Positions 14,171 through 27,715 of a stretch of DNA of 64,000 nucleotides are shown here, piece after piece (positions within the stretch are counted from its first letter, which is position 1; each line of letters opens with the position of its first letter). The notes beneath the pieces were generated by a model. The model searched no databases and was not told the DNA's origin. It saw only the letters and a list, made by a program, of their open reading frames with translations. Origin of the DNA: Zoroaster sp. YZ-2022 (lineage: Eukaryota > Echinodermata > Asteroidea > Forcipulatida > Zoroasteridae); contig CM055828.1 of assembly GCA_029582265.1 (NCBI GenBank), positions 124,001 to 188,000 of the forward strand, written 5' to 3'. The position numbers were made by a program, and so were the translations under genes.

Positions 14171-17100
14171 GAGGAGAACCTAAGCTTTAATTTAGATATA
14201 AAATTATCGGCCTCCCTTGAAAACTTTAAAAGTTATTCCCAACCAAAGAAATGTTTTTTTCGTAAGACTGTATAGGGCTGTATTGTTTGCGGTGAAACCG
14301 CATGCAAGTTGACGGTATTTTACAGAGGGCTAAGTGTCCATGGAGGCCGTTTAAGGTACGAAATAATTATCCAAATTCAAAAGTATGGTGTTTTTCTGAA
14401 ATGGGAGAACGTAAGCTTTAATTTACATATAAAATTATCGGCCTCCTTTGAAAACTTTAAAAGTTATTCCCAACCCTAGAAATGTTTTGTTTTGTTTTGT
14501 AACACTATATAGTTCTGTATTGTTTGCGGTGAAACCGCATGCAATATTCGTATTTTACAGAGGGCTAAGTGTCCATGGAGGCCGTTTAAGGTACGAAATA
14601 ATTATCCAAATTCAAAAGTATGGTGTTTGTCTGAAAAGGGAGAACCTAAGCTTTAATTTAGATATAAAATTATCGGCCTCCTTTGAAAACTTTAAAAGTT
14701 ATTCCCAACCATAGAAATGTTTTTTTCGTAAGACTGTATAGTGCTGTATTGTTTGCGGTGAAACCGCATGCAAGTTGACGGTATTTTACAGATGGCTAAG
14801 TGTCCATGGAGGCCGTTTAAGGTACGAAAAAATTATCCAAATTCAAAAGTATGGTGTTTTTCTGAAAGGGGAGAACCTAAGCTTTAATTTAGATATAAAA
14901 TTATCGGCCTCCCTTGAAAACTTTAAAAGTTATACCCATCCCTAGAAAAGTTGTTTTCGTGAGACTGTATAGTGCTGTATTGTTTGCGGTGAAACCGCAT
15001 GCAAGTTGACGGTATTTTACAGAGGGCTAAGTGTCCATGGAGTCCGTTTAAGATACCAAATAATTATCCAAATTCAAAAGTATGGTGTTTGTCTGAAAGG
15101 GGAGAACCTAAGCTTTAATTTAGATATAACATTATCGGCCTCCTTTGAAAACTTTAAAAGTTATTCCCAAGCATAGAAATGTTTTTTTCGTAAGACTGTA
15201 TAGTGCTGTATTGTTTGCTGTGAAACCGAATGCAAGTTGACGGTATTTTACAGATAGCTAAGTGCCATGGAGGCCGCTTAAGGTACGAAAAAATTATCGA
15301 AATTCAAAAGTATGGTGTTTTTCTGAAGGGAGAACCTAAGCTTTAATTTAGATATAAAATTATCGGCCTCCCTTGAAAACTTTAAAAGTTATTCCCATCC
15401 CTAGAAAAGTTTTTTTTGTAACACTGTATAGTTCTGTATTGTTTGCGGTGAAACCGCATGCAAGTATTCGTATTTTACAGAGGGCTAAGTGTCCATGGAG
15501 GTCGTTTAAGGTACGAAATAATTATCCAAATTCAAAAGTATGGTGTTTGTCTGAAAGGGGAGAACCTAAGCTTTAATTTAGATATAAAATTATCGGCCTC
15601 CTTTGAAAACTTTAAAAGTTATTCCCCAACCTAGAAATGTTTTTGTAACACTGTATAGTTCTGTATTGTTTGCGGTGAAACCGCATGCAAAGTTATTCGT
15701 ATTTTACAGAGGGCTAAGTGTCCATGGAGGTCGCTTAAGGTACGAAATAATTATCCAAATTCAAAAGTATGGTGTTTGTCTGAAAGGGGAGAACCTAAGC
15801 TTTAATTTAGATATAAAATTATCGGCCTCCTTTGAAAACTTTAAAAGTTATTCCCAACCATAGAAATGTTTTTTTCGTAAGACTGTATAGTGCTGTATTG
15901 TTTGCGGTGAAACCGAATGCAAGTTGACGGTATTTTACAGAGGGCTAAGTGTCCATGGAGGCCGTTTAAGGTACGAAATAATTAACCAAATTCAAAAGTA
16001 TGGTGTTTTTCTGAAAGAGGAGAACCTAAGCTTTAATTTAGATATAAAATTATCGGCCTCCTTTGAAAACTTTAAAAGTTATTCCCAACCCTAGAAATGT
16101 TTTTTCGTAAGACTGTATAGTGCTGTATTGTTTGCGGTGAAACCGCATGCAAGTTGACGGTATTTTACAGAGGGCTAAGTGTCCATGGAGGCCGTTTAAG
16201 GTACGAAATAATTATCCAAATTCAAAAGTATGGTGTTTTTCTGAAAGGGGAGAACCTAAGCTTTAATTTAGATATAAAATTATCGGCCTTCCTTGAAAAC
16301 TTTAAAGTTATTCCCAACCATAGAAATGTTTTTTTAACACTGTATAGTTCTGTTTTGTTTGCGGTGAAACCGCATGCAAGTATTCGTATTTTACAGAGGG
16401 CTAAGTGTCCATGGAGGTCGTTTAAGGTACGAAATAATTATCCAAATTCAAAAGTATGGTGTTTGTCTGAAAGGGAGAACCTAAGCATTAATTTAGATAT
16501 AAAATTATCGGCCTACTTTGAAAACTTTAAAAGTTATTCCCAACCATAGAAATGTTTTTTCGTAAGACTGTATAGTGCTGTATTGTTTGCGGTGAAACCG
16601 AATGCAAGTTGACGGTATTTTACAGATAGCTAAATGCCATGGAGGCCGCTTGAGGTACGAAATAATTATCCAAATTCAAAAGTATGGTGTTTTTCTGAAA
16701 GAGGAGAACCTAAGCTTTAATTTAGATATAAAATTATCGGCCTCCCTTGAAAACTTTAAAAGTTATTCCCAACCAAAGAAATGTTTTTCGTAAGACTGTA
16801 TAGCTGTATTGTTTGCGGTGAAACCGCATGCAAGTTGACAGTATTTTACAGAGGGGCTAAGTGTCCATGGAGGCCGTTTAAGGTACGAAATAATTATCCA
16901 AATTCAAAAGTATGGTGTTTGTCTGAAAGGGAGAACCTAAGCTTTAATTTAGATATAAAATTATCGGCCTCCTTTGAAAACTTTAAAAGTTATTCCCAAC
17001 CATAGAAATGTTTTTTTGTAACACTATATAGTTCTGTATTGTTTGCGGTGAAACCGCATGCAAGTATTCGTATTTTACAGAGGGCTAAGTGTCCATGGAG

Positions 17101-17283
17101 GTCGTTTAAGGTACGAAATAATTATCCAAATTCAAAAGTATGGTGTTTTTCTGAAAGAGGAGAACCTAAGCTTTAATTTAGATATAAAATTATCGGCCTC
17201 CTTTGAAAACTTTAAAAGTTATTCCCAACCATAGAAATGTTTTTTTCGTAAGACTGTATAGTGCTGTATTGTTTGCGGTGAAA

Positions 17284-20200
17284 CCGAATGCAAGTTGACG
17301 GTATTTTACAGATAGCTAAGTGCCATGGAGGCCGCTTAAGGTACGAAAAAATTATCCAAATTCAAAAGTATGGTGTTTTTCTGAAAGGGGAGAACCTAAG
17401 CTTTAATTTAGATATAAAATTATCGGCCTCCCTTGAAAACTTTAAAAGTTATTCCCATCCCTAGAAAAGTTTTGTTTTGTAACACTGTATAGTTCTGTAT
17501 TGTTTGCGGTGAAACCGCATGCAAGTATTCGTATTTTACAGAGGGCTAAGTGTCCATGGAGGTCGTTTAAGGTACGAAATAATTATCCAAATTCAAAATT
17601 ATGGTGTTTGTCTGAAAGGGGAGAACCTAAGCTTTAATTTAGATATAAAATTATCGGCCTCCTTTGAAAACTTTAAAAGTTATCCCCAACCATAGAAATG
17701 TTTTTTTTGTAACACTGTATAGTTCTGTATTGTTTGCGGTGAAACCGCATGCAAGTATTCGTATTTTACAGAGGGCTAAGTGTCCATGGAGGTCGTTTAA
17801 GGTACGAAATAATTATCCAAATTCAAAAGTATGGTGTTTGTCTGAAAGGGGAGAACCTAAGCTTTAATTTAGATATAAAATTATCGGCCTCCTTTGAAAA
17901 CTTTAAAAGTTATTCCCAACCATAGAAATGTTTTTTTCGTAAGACTGTATAGTGCTGTATTGTTTGCGGTGAAACCGCATGCAAGTTGACGGTATTTTAC
18001 TGAGGGCTAAGTGTCCATGGAGGCCGTTTAAGGTACGAAATAATTAACCAAATTCAAAAGTATGGTGTTTTTCTGAAAGAGGAGAACCTAAGGTTTAATT
18101 TAGATATAAAATTATCGGCCTTCTTTGAAAACTTTAAAAGTTATTCCCAACCCTAGAAATGTTTTTTTCGTGAGACTGTATAGTGCTGTATTGTTTGCGG
18201 TGAAACCGCATGCAAGTTGACGGTATTTTACAGAGGGCTAAGTGTCCATGGAGGCCGTTTAAGATACGAAATAATTATCCAAATTCAAAAGTATGGTGTT
18301 TGTCTGAAAGGGGAGAACCTAAGCTTTAATTTAGATATAAAATTATCGGCCTCCTTTGAAAACTTTAAAAGTTATTCCCAACCATAGAAATGTTTTTTCG
18401 TAAGACTGTATAGTGCTGTATTGTTTGCGGTGAAACCGCATGCAAGTTGACAGTATTTTACAGAGGGCTAAGTGTCCATGGAGGCCGTTTAAGGTACGAA
18501 ATAATTATCCAAATTCAAAAGTATGGTGTTTTTCTGAAAGGGGAGAACCTAAGCTTTAATTTAGATATAAAATTATCGGCCTCCTTTGAAAACTTTAAAA
18601 GTTATTCCCAACCATAGAAATGTTTTTTTCGTAAGACTGTATAGTGCTGTATTGTTTGCGGTGAAACCGCATGCAAGTTGACGGTATTTTACAGAGGGCT
18701 AAGTGTCCATGGAGGCCGTTTAAGGTACGAAATAATTATCCAAATTCAAAAGTATGGTGTTTTTCTGAAAGGGGAGAACCTAAGCTTTAATTTAGATATA
18801 AAATTATCGGCCTTCCTTGAAAACTTTAAAAGTTATTCCCAACCCTAGAAATGTTTTTTTTGTAACACTGTATAGTGCTGTATTGTTTGCGGTGAAACCG
18901 CATGCAAGTATTCGTATTTTACAGAGGGCTAAGTGTCCATGGAGGTCGTTTAAAGGTACGAAATAATTATCCAAATTCAAAAGTAGTGGTGTTTGTCTGA
19001 AAGGGGAGAACCTAAGCTTTAATTTAGATATAAAATTATCGGCCTCCTTTGAAAACTTTAAAAGTTATTCCCAACCATAGAAATGTTTTTTTCGTAAGAC
19101 TGTATAGTGCTGTATTGTTTGCGGTGAAACCGAATGCAAGTTGACGGTATTTTACAGATAGCTAAGTGCCATGGAGGCCGCTTGAGGTACGAAATAATTA
19201 TCCAAATTCAAAAGTATGGTGTTTTTCTGAAAGGGGAGAACCTAAGCTTTAATTTAGATATAAAATTATCGGCCTCCCTTGAAAACTTTAAAAGTTATTC
19301 CCAACCATAGAAATGTTTTTTTCGTAAGACTGTATAGGGCTGTATTGTTTGCGGTGAAACCGCATGCAAGTTGACGGTATTTTACAGAGGGCTAAGTGTC
19401 CATGGAGGCCGTTTAAGGTACGAAATAATTAACCAAATTCAAAAGTATGGTGTTTTTCTGAAAGGGGAGAACGTAAGCTTTAATTTAGATATAAAATTAT
19501 CGGCCTCCCTTGAAAACTTTAAAAGTTATTCCCAACCCTAGAAATGTTTTGTTTTGTTTTGTAACACTATATAGTTCTGTATTGTTTGCGGTGAAACCGC
19601 ATGCAAGTATTCGTATTTTACAGAGGGCTAAGTGTCCATGGAGGTCGTTTAAGGTACGAAATAATTATCCAAATTCAAAAGTATGGTGTTTGTCTGAAAG
19701 GGGAGAACCTAAGCTTTAATTTAGATATAAAATTATCGGCCTCCTTTGAAAACTTTAAAAGTTATTCCCAACCATAGAAATGTTTTTTTCGTAAGACTGT
19801 ATAGTGCTGTATTGTTTGCGGTGAAACCGCATGCAAGTTGACGGTATTTTACAGATAGCTAAGTGCCATGGAGGCCGCTTAAGGTACGAAAAAATTATCC
19901 AAATTCAAAAGTATGGTGTTTTTCTGAAAGGGGAGAACCTAAGCTTTAATTTAGATATAAAATTATCGGCCTCCTTTGAAAACTTTAAAAGTTATACCCA
20001 TCCCTAGAAAAGTTTTTTTCGTAAGACTGTATAGTGCTGTATTGTTTGCGGTGAAACCGCATGCAAGTTGACCGTATTTTACAGAGGGCTAAGTGTCCAT
20101 GGAGGTCGTTTAAGGTACGAAATAATTATCCAAATTCAAAAGTATGGTGTTTTTCTGAAAGGGGAGAACCTAAGCTTTAATTTAGATATAAAATTATCGG

Positions 20201-22831
20201 CCTCCTTTGAAAACTTTAAAAGTTATTCCCAACCATAGAAATGTATTTTTCGTAAGACTGTATAGTGCTGTATTGTTTGCGGTGAAACCGAATGCAAGTT
20301 GACGGTATTTTACAGATAGCTAAGTGCCATGGAGGCCGTTTAAGGTACGAAATAATTATCCAAATTCAAAAGTATGGTGTGTTTTTCTGAAAGGGAGAAC
20401 CTAAGCTTTAATTTAGATATAAAATTATCGGCCTCCTTGAAAACTTTAAAGTTATTCCCATCCCATAGAAATGTTTTGTTTTGTAACACTGTATAGTTCT
20501 GTATTGTTTGCGGTGAAACCGCATGCAAGTATTCGTATTTTACAGAGGGCTAAGTGTCCATGGAGGTCGTTTAAGGTACGAAATAATTATCCAAATTCAA
20601 AAGTATGGTGTTTGTCTGAAAGGGGAGAACCTAAGCTTTAATTTAGATATAAAATTATCGGCCTCCTTTGAAAACTTTAAAAGTTATTCCCAACCATAGA
20701 AATGTTTTTTTGTAACACTATATAGTTCTGTATTGTTTGCGGTGAAACCGCATGCAAGTATTCGTATTTTACAGAGGGCTAAGTGTCCATGGAGGTCGCT
20801 TAAGGTACGAAATAATTATCCAAATTCAAAAGTATGGTGTTTGTCTGAAAGGGGAGAACCTAAGCTTTAATTTAGATATAAAATTATCGGCCTCCTTTGA
20901 AAACTTTAAAAGTTATTCCCAACCATAGAAATGTTTTTTTCGTAAGACTGTATAGTGCTGTATTGTTTGCGGTGAAACCGAATGCAAGTTGACGGTATTT
21001 TACAGATAGCTAAGTGCCATGGAGGCCGCTTAAGGTACGAAAAAAAATTCCAAATTCAAAAGTATGGTGTTTTTCTGAAAGGGGAGAACCTAAGCTTTAA
21101 TTTAGATATAAAATTATCGGCCTCCCTTGAAAACTTTAAAAGTTATTCCCAACCATAGAAATGTTTTTTTCGTAAGACTGTATAGTTCTGTATTGTTTGC
21201 GGTGAAACCGCATGCAAATTTGACATTATTTTACAGAGGGCTAAGTGTCCATGGAGGCCGTTTAAGGTACGAAATAATTATCCAAATTCAAAAGTATGGT
21301 GTTTTTCTGAAAGGGGAGAACGTAAGCTTTAATTTAGATATAAAATTATCGGCCTCCCTTAAAAACTTTAAAAGTTATTCCCAACCCTAGAAATGTTTTG
21401 TTTTGTTTTGTAACACTGTATAGTTCAGTATTGTTTGCGGTGAAACCGCATGCAAGTATTCGCATTTTACAGAGGGCTAAGTGTCCATGAAGGTCGTTTA
21501 AGGTACGAAATAATTATCCAAATTCAAAAGTATGGTGTTTGTCTGAAAGGGGAGAACCTAAGCTTTAATTTAGATATAACATTATCGGCCTCCCTTGAAA
21601 ACTTTAAAAGTTATTCCCAACCATAGAAATGTTTTTTTTTGTAAGACTGTATATTGCTGTATTGTTTGCGGTGAAACCGCATGCAAGTTGACGGTATTTT
21701 ACAGAGGGCTAAGTGTCCATGGAGGCCGTTTAAGGTACGAAATAATTAACCAAATTCAAAAGTATGGTGTTTTTCTGAAAGAGGAGAACCTAAGGTTTAA
21801 TTTAGATATAAAATTATCGGCCTTCTTTGAAAACTTTAAAAGTTATTCCCAACCATAGAAATGTTTTTTTTTCGTAAGACTGTATAGTGCTGTATTGTTT
21901 GCGGTGAAACCGCATGCAAGTTGACGGTATTTTACAGAGGGCTAAGTGTCCATGGAGGCCGTTTAAGGTACGAAATAATTATCCAAATTCAAAAGTATGG
22001 TGTTTGTCTGAAAGGGGAGAACCTAAGCTTTAATTTAGATATAAAATTATCGGCCTCCTTGAAAACTTTAAAAGTTATTCCCAACCATAGAAATGTTTTT
22101 TGTAAGACTGTATAGTGCTGTATTGTTTGCGGTGAAACCGCATGCAAGTTGACCGTATTTTACAGAGGGCTAAGTGTCCATGGAGGCCGTTTAAGGTACG
22201 AAATAATTATCCAAATTCAAAAGTATCGTGTTTTTTCTGAAAGGGGAGAACCTAAGCTTTAATTTAGATATAAAATTATCGGCCTCCCTTGAAAACTTTA
22301 AAAGTTATTCCCAACCCTAGAAATGTTTTTTTGTAACACTGTATAGTGCTGTATTGTTTGCGGTGAAACCGCATGCAAGTTGACGGTATTTTACAGAGGG
22401 CTAAGTGTCCATGGAGGCCGTTTAAGGTACGAAATAATTATCCAAATTCAAAAGTATGGTGTTTTTCTGAAAGGGGAGAACCTAAGCTTTAATTTAGATA
22501 TAAAATTATCGGCCTCCCTTGAAAACTTTAAAAGTTATTCCCAACCCTAGAAATGTTTTTTTTTGTAACACTGTATAGTTCTGTATTGTTTGCGGTGAAA
22601 CCGCATGCAAGTATTCGTATTTTACAGAGGGCTAAGTGTCCATGGAGGTCGTTTAAGGTACGAAATAATTATCCAAATTCAAAAGTATGGTGTTTGTCTG
22701 AAAGGGGAGAACCTAAGCTTTAATTTAGATATAAAATTATCGGCCTCCTTTGAAAACTTTAAAAGTTATTCCCAACCATAGAAATGTTTTTTTCGTAAGA
22801 CTGTATAGTGCTGTATTGTTTGCGGTGAAAC
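17284..22831 (+). repeat. Higher-order repeat, period ~1,849 bp (8 monomers)
   Basis: Class-C monomers, marked by ACCGAATGC, then TTTACAGATAGC, then AAGTGCCATGG, begin at 17,284, 19,130, 20,978 and 22,831, giving spacings of 1,846, 1,848 and 1,853 bp. A second marker, the TGTTTTGTTTTG variant of the T tract, recurs at about 19,548 and 21,398 (1,850 bp). A third, GAGGAGAACCTAAGG, recurs at about 18,077 and 21,777 (3,700 bp, two periods). Independent markers with one period indicate an 8-monomer higher-order unit. An additional class-C copy at 20,288 shows that the units are not identical. Confidence 0.85.
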
Positions 22832-24809
22832 CGAATGCAAGTTGACGGTATTTTACAGATAGCTAAGTGCCATGGAGGCCGCTTAAGGTACGAATTTTTT
22901 TTCCAAATTCAAAAGTATGGTGTTTTTCTGAAAGGGGAGAACCTAAGCTTTAATTTAGATATAAAATTATCGGCCTCCCTTGAAAACTTTAAAAGTTATT
23001 CCCAACCAAAGAAATGATTTTTTCGTAAGACTGTATAGTTCTGTATTGTTTGCGGTGAAACCGCATGCAAGTTGACGGTATTTTACAGAGGGCTAAGTGT
23101 CCATGGAGGCCGTTTAAGGTACGAAATAATTATCCAAATTCAAAAGTATGGTGTTTGTCTGAAAGGGGAGAACCTAAGCTTTAATTTAGATATAAAATTA
23201 TCGGCCTCCCTTGAAAACTTTAAAAGTTATTCCCAACCATAGAAATGTTTTTTTTTGTAACACTGTATAGTTCTGTATTGTTTGCGGTGAAACCGCATGC
23301 AAGTTGACGGTATTTTACAGATAGCTAAGTGCCATGGAGGCCGTTTAAGGTACGAAAAAATTATCCAAATTCAAAAGTATGGTGTTTTTCTGAAAGGGGA
23401 GAACCTAAGCTTTAATTTAGATATAAAATTATCGGCCTCCTTTGAAAACTTTAAAGTTATTCCCAACCATAGAAATGTTTTTTTGTAAGACTGTATAGGG
23501 CTGTATTGTTTGCGGTGAAACCGCATGCAAGTTGTCGGTATTTTACAGAGGGCTAAGTGTCCATGGAGGCCGTTTAAGGTACGAAATAATTATCCAAATT
23601 CAAAAGTATGGTGTTTGTCTGAAAGGGGAGAACCTAAGCTTTAATTTAGATATAAAATTATCGGCCTTTGAAAACTTTAAAAGTTATTCCCAACCATAGA
23701 AATGTTTTTTTGTAACACTGTATAGTTCTGTATTGTTTGCGGTGAAACCGCATGCAAGTAGTCGGTATTTTACAGAGGGCTAAGTGTCCATGGAGGCCGT
23801 GTAAGGTACGAAATAATTATCCAAATTCAAAAGTATGGTGTTTGTCTGAAAGGGAGAACCTAAGCTTTAATTTAGATATAAAATTATCGGCCTCCTTTGA
23901 AAACTTTAAAGTTATTCCCAACCATAGAAATGTTTTTTTCGTAAGACACTGTATAGTTCTGTATTGTTTGCGGTGAAACCGCATGCAAGTTGATTTGGTA
24001 TTTTACAGAGGGCTAAGTGTCCATGGAGGTCGTTTAAGGTACGAAATAATTATCCAAATTCAAAAATATTGTGTTTTTCTGAAAGGGGAGAACCTAAGCT
24101 TTAAATTAGATATACAATTATCGGTCTCCATTGAAAACTTTAAAAGTTATTCCCAACCATAGAAATGTTTTTTTCGTAAGACTGTATAGGGCTGTATTGT
24201 TTGCGGTGAAACCGCATGCAAGTATTCGTATTTTACAGAGGGCTAAGTGTCCATGGAGGTCGTTTAAGGTACGAAATAATTATCCAAATTCAAAAGTATG
24301 GTGTTTGTCTGAAAGGGGAGAACCTAAGCTTTAATTTAGATATAAAATTATCGGCCTTCCTTGAAAACTTTAAAAGTTATTCCCAACCATAGAAATGTTT
24401 TTTCGTAAGACTGTATAGTGCTGTATTGTTTGCGGTGAAACCGCATGCAAGTTGACGGTATTTTACAGAGGGCTAAGTGTCCATGGAGGCCGTTTAAGGT
24501 ACGAAATAATTATCCAAATTCAAAAGTATGGTGTTTTTCTGAAAGGGGAGAACCTAAGCTTTAATTTAGATATAAAATTATCGGCCTCCATTGAAAACTT
24601 TAAAGTTATTCCCAACCATAGAAATGTTTTTTTGTAAGACTGTATAGGTTCTGTATTGTTTGCGGTGAAACCGCATGCAAGTTGACGGTATTTTACAGAG
24701 GGCTAAGTGTCCATGGAGGCCGTTTAAGGTACGAAATAATTATCCAAATTCAAAAGTATGGTGTTTTTCTGAAAGGGGAGAACCTAAGCTTTAATTTAGA
24801 TATAAAATT

Positions 24810-25060
24810 ATCGGCCTCCCTTAAAATCTTTAATTGTTATTCCCACCCCTAGAAATGTTTTGTTTTGTATTGTAACACTGTATATTTCAGTATTGTTTGC
24901 GGTGAAACCGCATGCAAGTTTTCGCATTTTTCAGAGGGCTAAGTGTCCATGAAGGTCGTTTAAGGTACGACATAATTATCCAAATTCAAAAGTTTGGTGT
25001 TTGTCTGAATGGGTAGAACCTAATATTTAATTTATATATACAATTATCGGCCTCCTTGAA
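24810..25060 (+). repeat. Highly divergent single monomer within a homogenised stretch
   Basis: This copy has many scattered changes, for example TTAATTGTTATTCCCACC, TATATTTCAG, GTTTTCGCATTTTTC, CATGAAGG, GTACGACATAA, GTTTGGTG and CCTAATATTTAATTTATATA. Its best relative appears to be the monomer at about 21,365-21,590, which shares the TGTTTTGT-type T tract, the CAGTATTG variant and CATGAAGG, 15 monomers upstream. Neighbours on both sides are near consensus, so the divergence is private to one copy. Confidence 0.8.
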
Positions 25061-27639
25061 AACTTTAAAAGTTATTCCCAACCATAGAAATGTTTTTTCG
25101 TAAGACTGTATCGTGCTGTATTGTTTGCGGTGAAACCGCATGCAAGTTGACGGTATTTTACTGAGGGCTAAGTGTCCATGGAGGCCGTTTAAGGTACGAA
25201 ATAATTATCCAAATTCAAAAGTATGGTGTTTTTCAGAAAGGGGAGAACCTAAGCTTTAATTTGGACATAAAATTATCGGCCTCCTTTGAAAACTTTAAAA
25301 GTTATTCCCAACCATAGAAATTTTTATTCGTAACACTGTATAGTGCTGTATTGTTTGCGGTGAAACCGCATGCAAGTTGACGTATTTAACAGAGGGCTAA
25401 GTGTCCATGGAGGGTCCGTTTAAGATACGAAATAATTATCCAAATTCAAAAGTATGGTGTTTGTCTGAAAGGGAGAACCTAAGCTTTAATTTAGATATAA
25501 AATTATCGGCCTTTGAAAACTTTAAAAGTTATTCCCAACCATAGAAATGTTTTTTCGTAAGACTGTATAGTGCTGTATTGTTTGCGGTGAAACCGCATGC
25601 AAGTTGACGGTATTTTACTGAGGGCTAAGTGTCCATGGAGGCCGTTTAAGGTACGAAATAATTAACCAAATTCAAAAGTATGGTGTTTTTCTGAAAGAGG
25701 AGAACCTAAGCTTTAATTTAGATATAAAATTATCGGGCTTCTTTGAAAACTTTAAAAGTTATTCCCAACCCTAGAAATGTTTTTTTCGTGAGACTGTATA
25801 GTGCTGTATTGTTTGCGGTGAAACCGCATGCAAGTTGACGGTATTTTACAGAGGGCTAAGTGTCCATGGAGGCCGTTTAAGATACGAAATAATTATCCAA
25901 ATTCAAAAGTATGGTGTTTTTCTGAAAGGGGAGAACCTAAGCTTTAATTTAGATATAAAATTATCGGCCTCCTTTGAAAACTTTAAAAGTTATTCCCAAC
26001 CCTAGAAATGTTTTTTTTTTAAACACTGTATAGTTCTGTTTTGTTTGCGGTGAAACCGCATGCAAGTATTCGTATTTTACAGAGGGCTAAGTGTCCATGG
26101 AGGTCGTTTAAGGTACGAAATAATTATCCAAATTCATAAGTTTGGTTTTTGTCTGAAAGGGTAGAACCTAAGCTTTAATTTAGATATAAAATTATCGGCC
26201 TCCTTTGAAAACTTTAATAGTTATTCCCAACCATAGAAATGTTTTTTTTCGTAAGACTGTATAGTGCTGTATTGTTTGCGGTGAAACCGCATGCAAGTTG
26301 ACGGTATTTTACAGAGGGCTAAGTGTCCATGGAGGCCGTTTAAGGTACGAAATAATTATCCAAATTCAAAAGTATGGTGTTTTTCTGAAAGGGGAGAACC
26401 TAAGCTTTAATTTAGATATAAAATTATCGGCCTCCTTTGAAAACTTTAAAAGTTATTCCCAACCCTAGAAATGTTTTTTTTGTAAGACTGTATAGTTCTG
26501 TATTGTTTGCGGTGAAACCGCATGCAAGTTGACGGTATTTTACAGAGGGCTAAGTGTCCATGGAGGCCGTTTAAGGTACGAAATAATTATCCAAATTCAA
26601 AAGTATGGTGTTTTTCTGAAAGGGGAGAACCTAAGCTTTAATTTAGATATAAAATTATCGGCCTCCTTTGAAAACTTTAAAAGTTATTCCCAACCATAGA
26701 AATGTTTTTTTGTAACACTGTATAGTGCTGTATTGTTTGCGGTGAAACCGCATGCAAGTATTCGTATTTTACAGAGGGCTAAGTGTCCATGGAGGTCGTT
26801 TAAGGTACGAAATAATTATCCAAATTCAAAAGTATGGTGTTTGTCTGAAAGGGGAGAACCTAAGCTTTAATTTAGATATAAAATTATCGGCCTCCTTTGA
26901 AAACTTTAAAAGTTATTCCCAACCATAGAAATGTTTTTTTCGTAAGACTGTATAGTGCTGTATTGTTTGCGGTGAAACCGAATGCAAGTTGACGGTATTT
27001 TACAGATAGCTAAGTGCCATGGAGGCCGCTTAAGGTACGAAAAAATTATCCAAATTCAAAAGTATGGTGTTTTTCTGAAAGGGGAGAACCTAAGCTTTAA
27101 TTTAGATATAAAATTATCGGCCTCCCTTGAAAACTTTAAAAGTTATTCCCATCCCTAGAAATTTTTTTTTTGTAACACTGTATAGTTCTGTATTGTTTGC
27201 GGTGAAACCGCATGCAAGTATTCGTATTTTACAGAGGGCTAAGTGTCCATGGAGGTCGTTTAAGGTACGAAATAATTATCCAAATTCAAAAGTATGGTGT
27301 TTGTCTGAAAGGGGAGAACCTAAGCTTTAATTTAGATATAAAATTATCGGCCTCCTTTGAAAACTTTAAAAGTTATTCCCAACCATAGAAATGTTTTTTT
27401 GTAACACTGTATAGTTCTGTATTGTTTGCGGTGAAACCGCATGCAAGTATTCGTATTTTACAGAGGGCTAAGTGTCCATGGAGGTCGTTTAAGGTACGAA
27501 ATAATTATCCAAATTCAAAAGTATGGTGTTTGTCTGAAAGGGGAGAACCTAAGCTTTAATTTAGATATAAAATTATCGGCCTCCTTGAAAACTTTAAAAG
27601 TTATTCCCAAACCATAGAAATGTTTTTTCGTAAGACTGT

Positions 27640-27715
27640 ATAGTGCTGTACTGTTTGCGGTGAAACCGAATGCAAGTTGACGGTATTTTACAGAGGAGGC
27701 CGTTTAAGGTACGAA
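27640..27715 (+). repeat. Satellite monomer lacking the GGCTAAGTGTCCAT block
   Basis: At about 27,693 the sequence passes directly from TTTTACAGA to GGAGGCCG, so about 14 bp including the NcoI site is missing. The copy otherwise has the ACCGAATGC class-C start. A comparable loss lies at about 35,265, where GGTATTTTTATATGGAGG lacks the same block. Confidence 0.8.
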
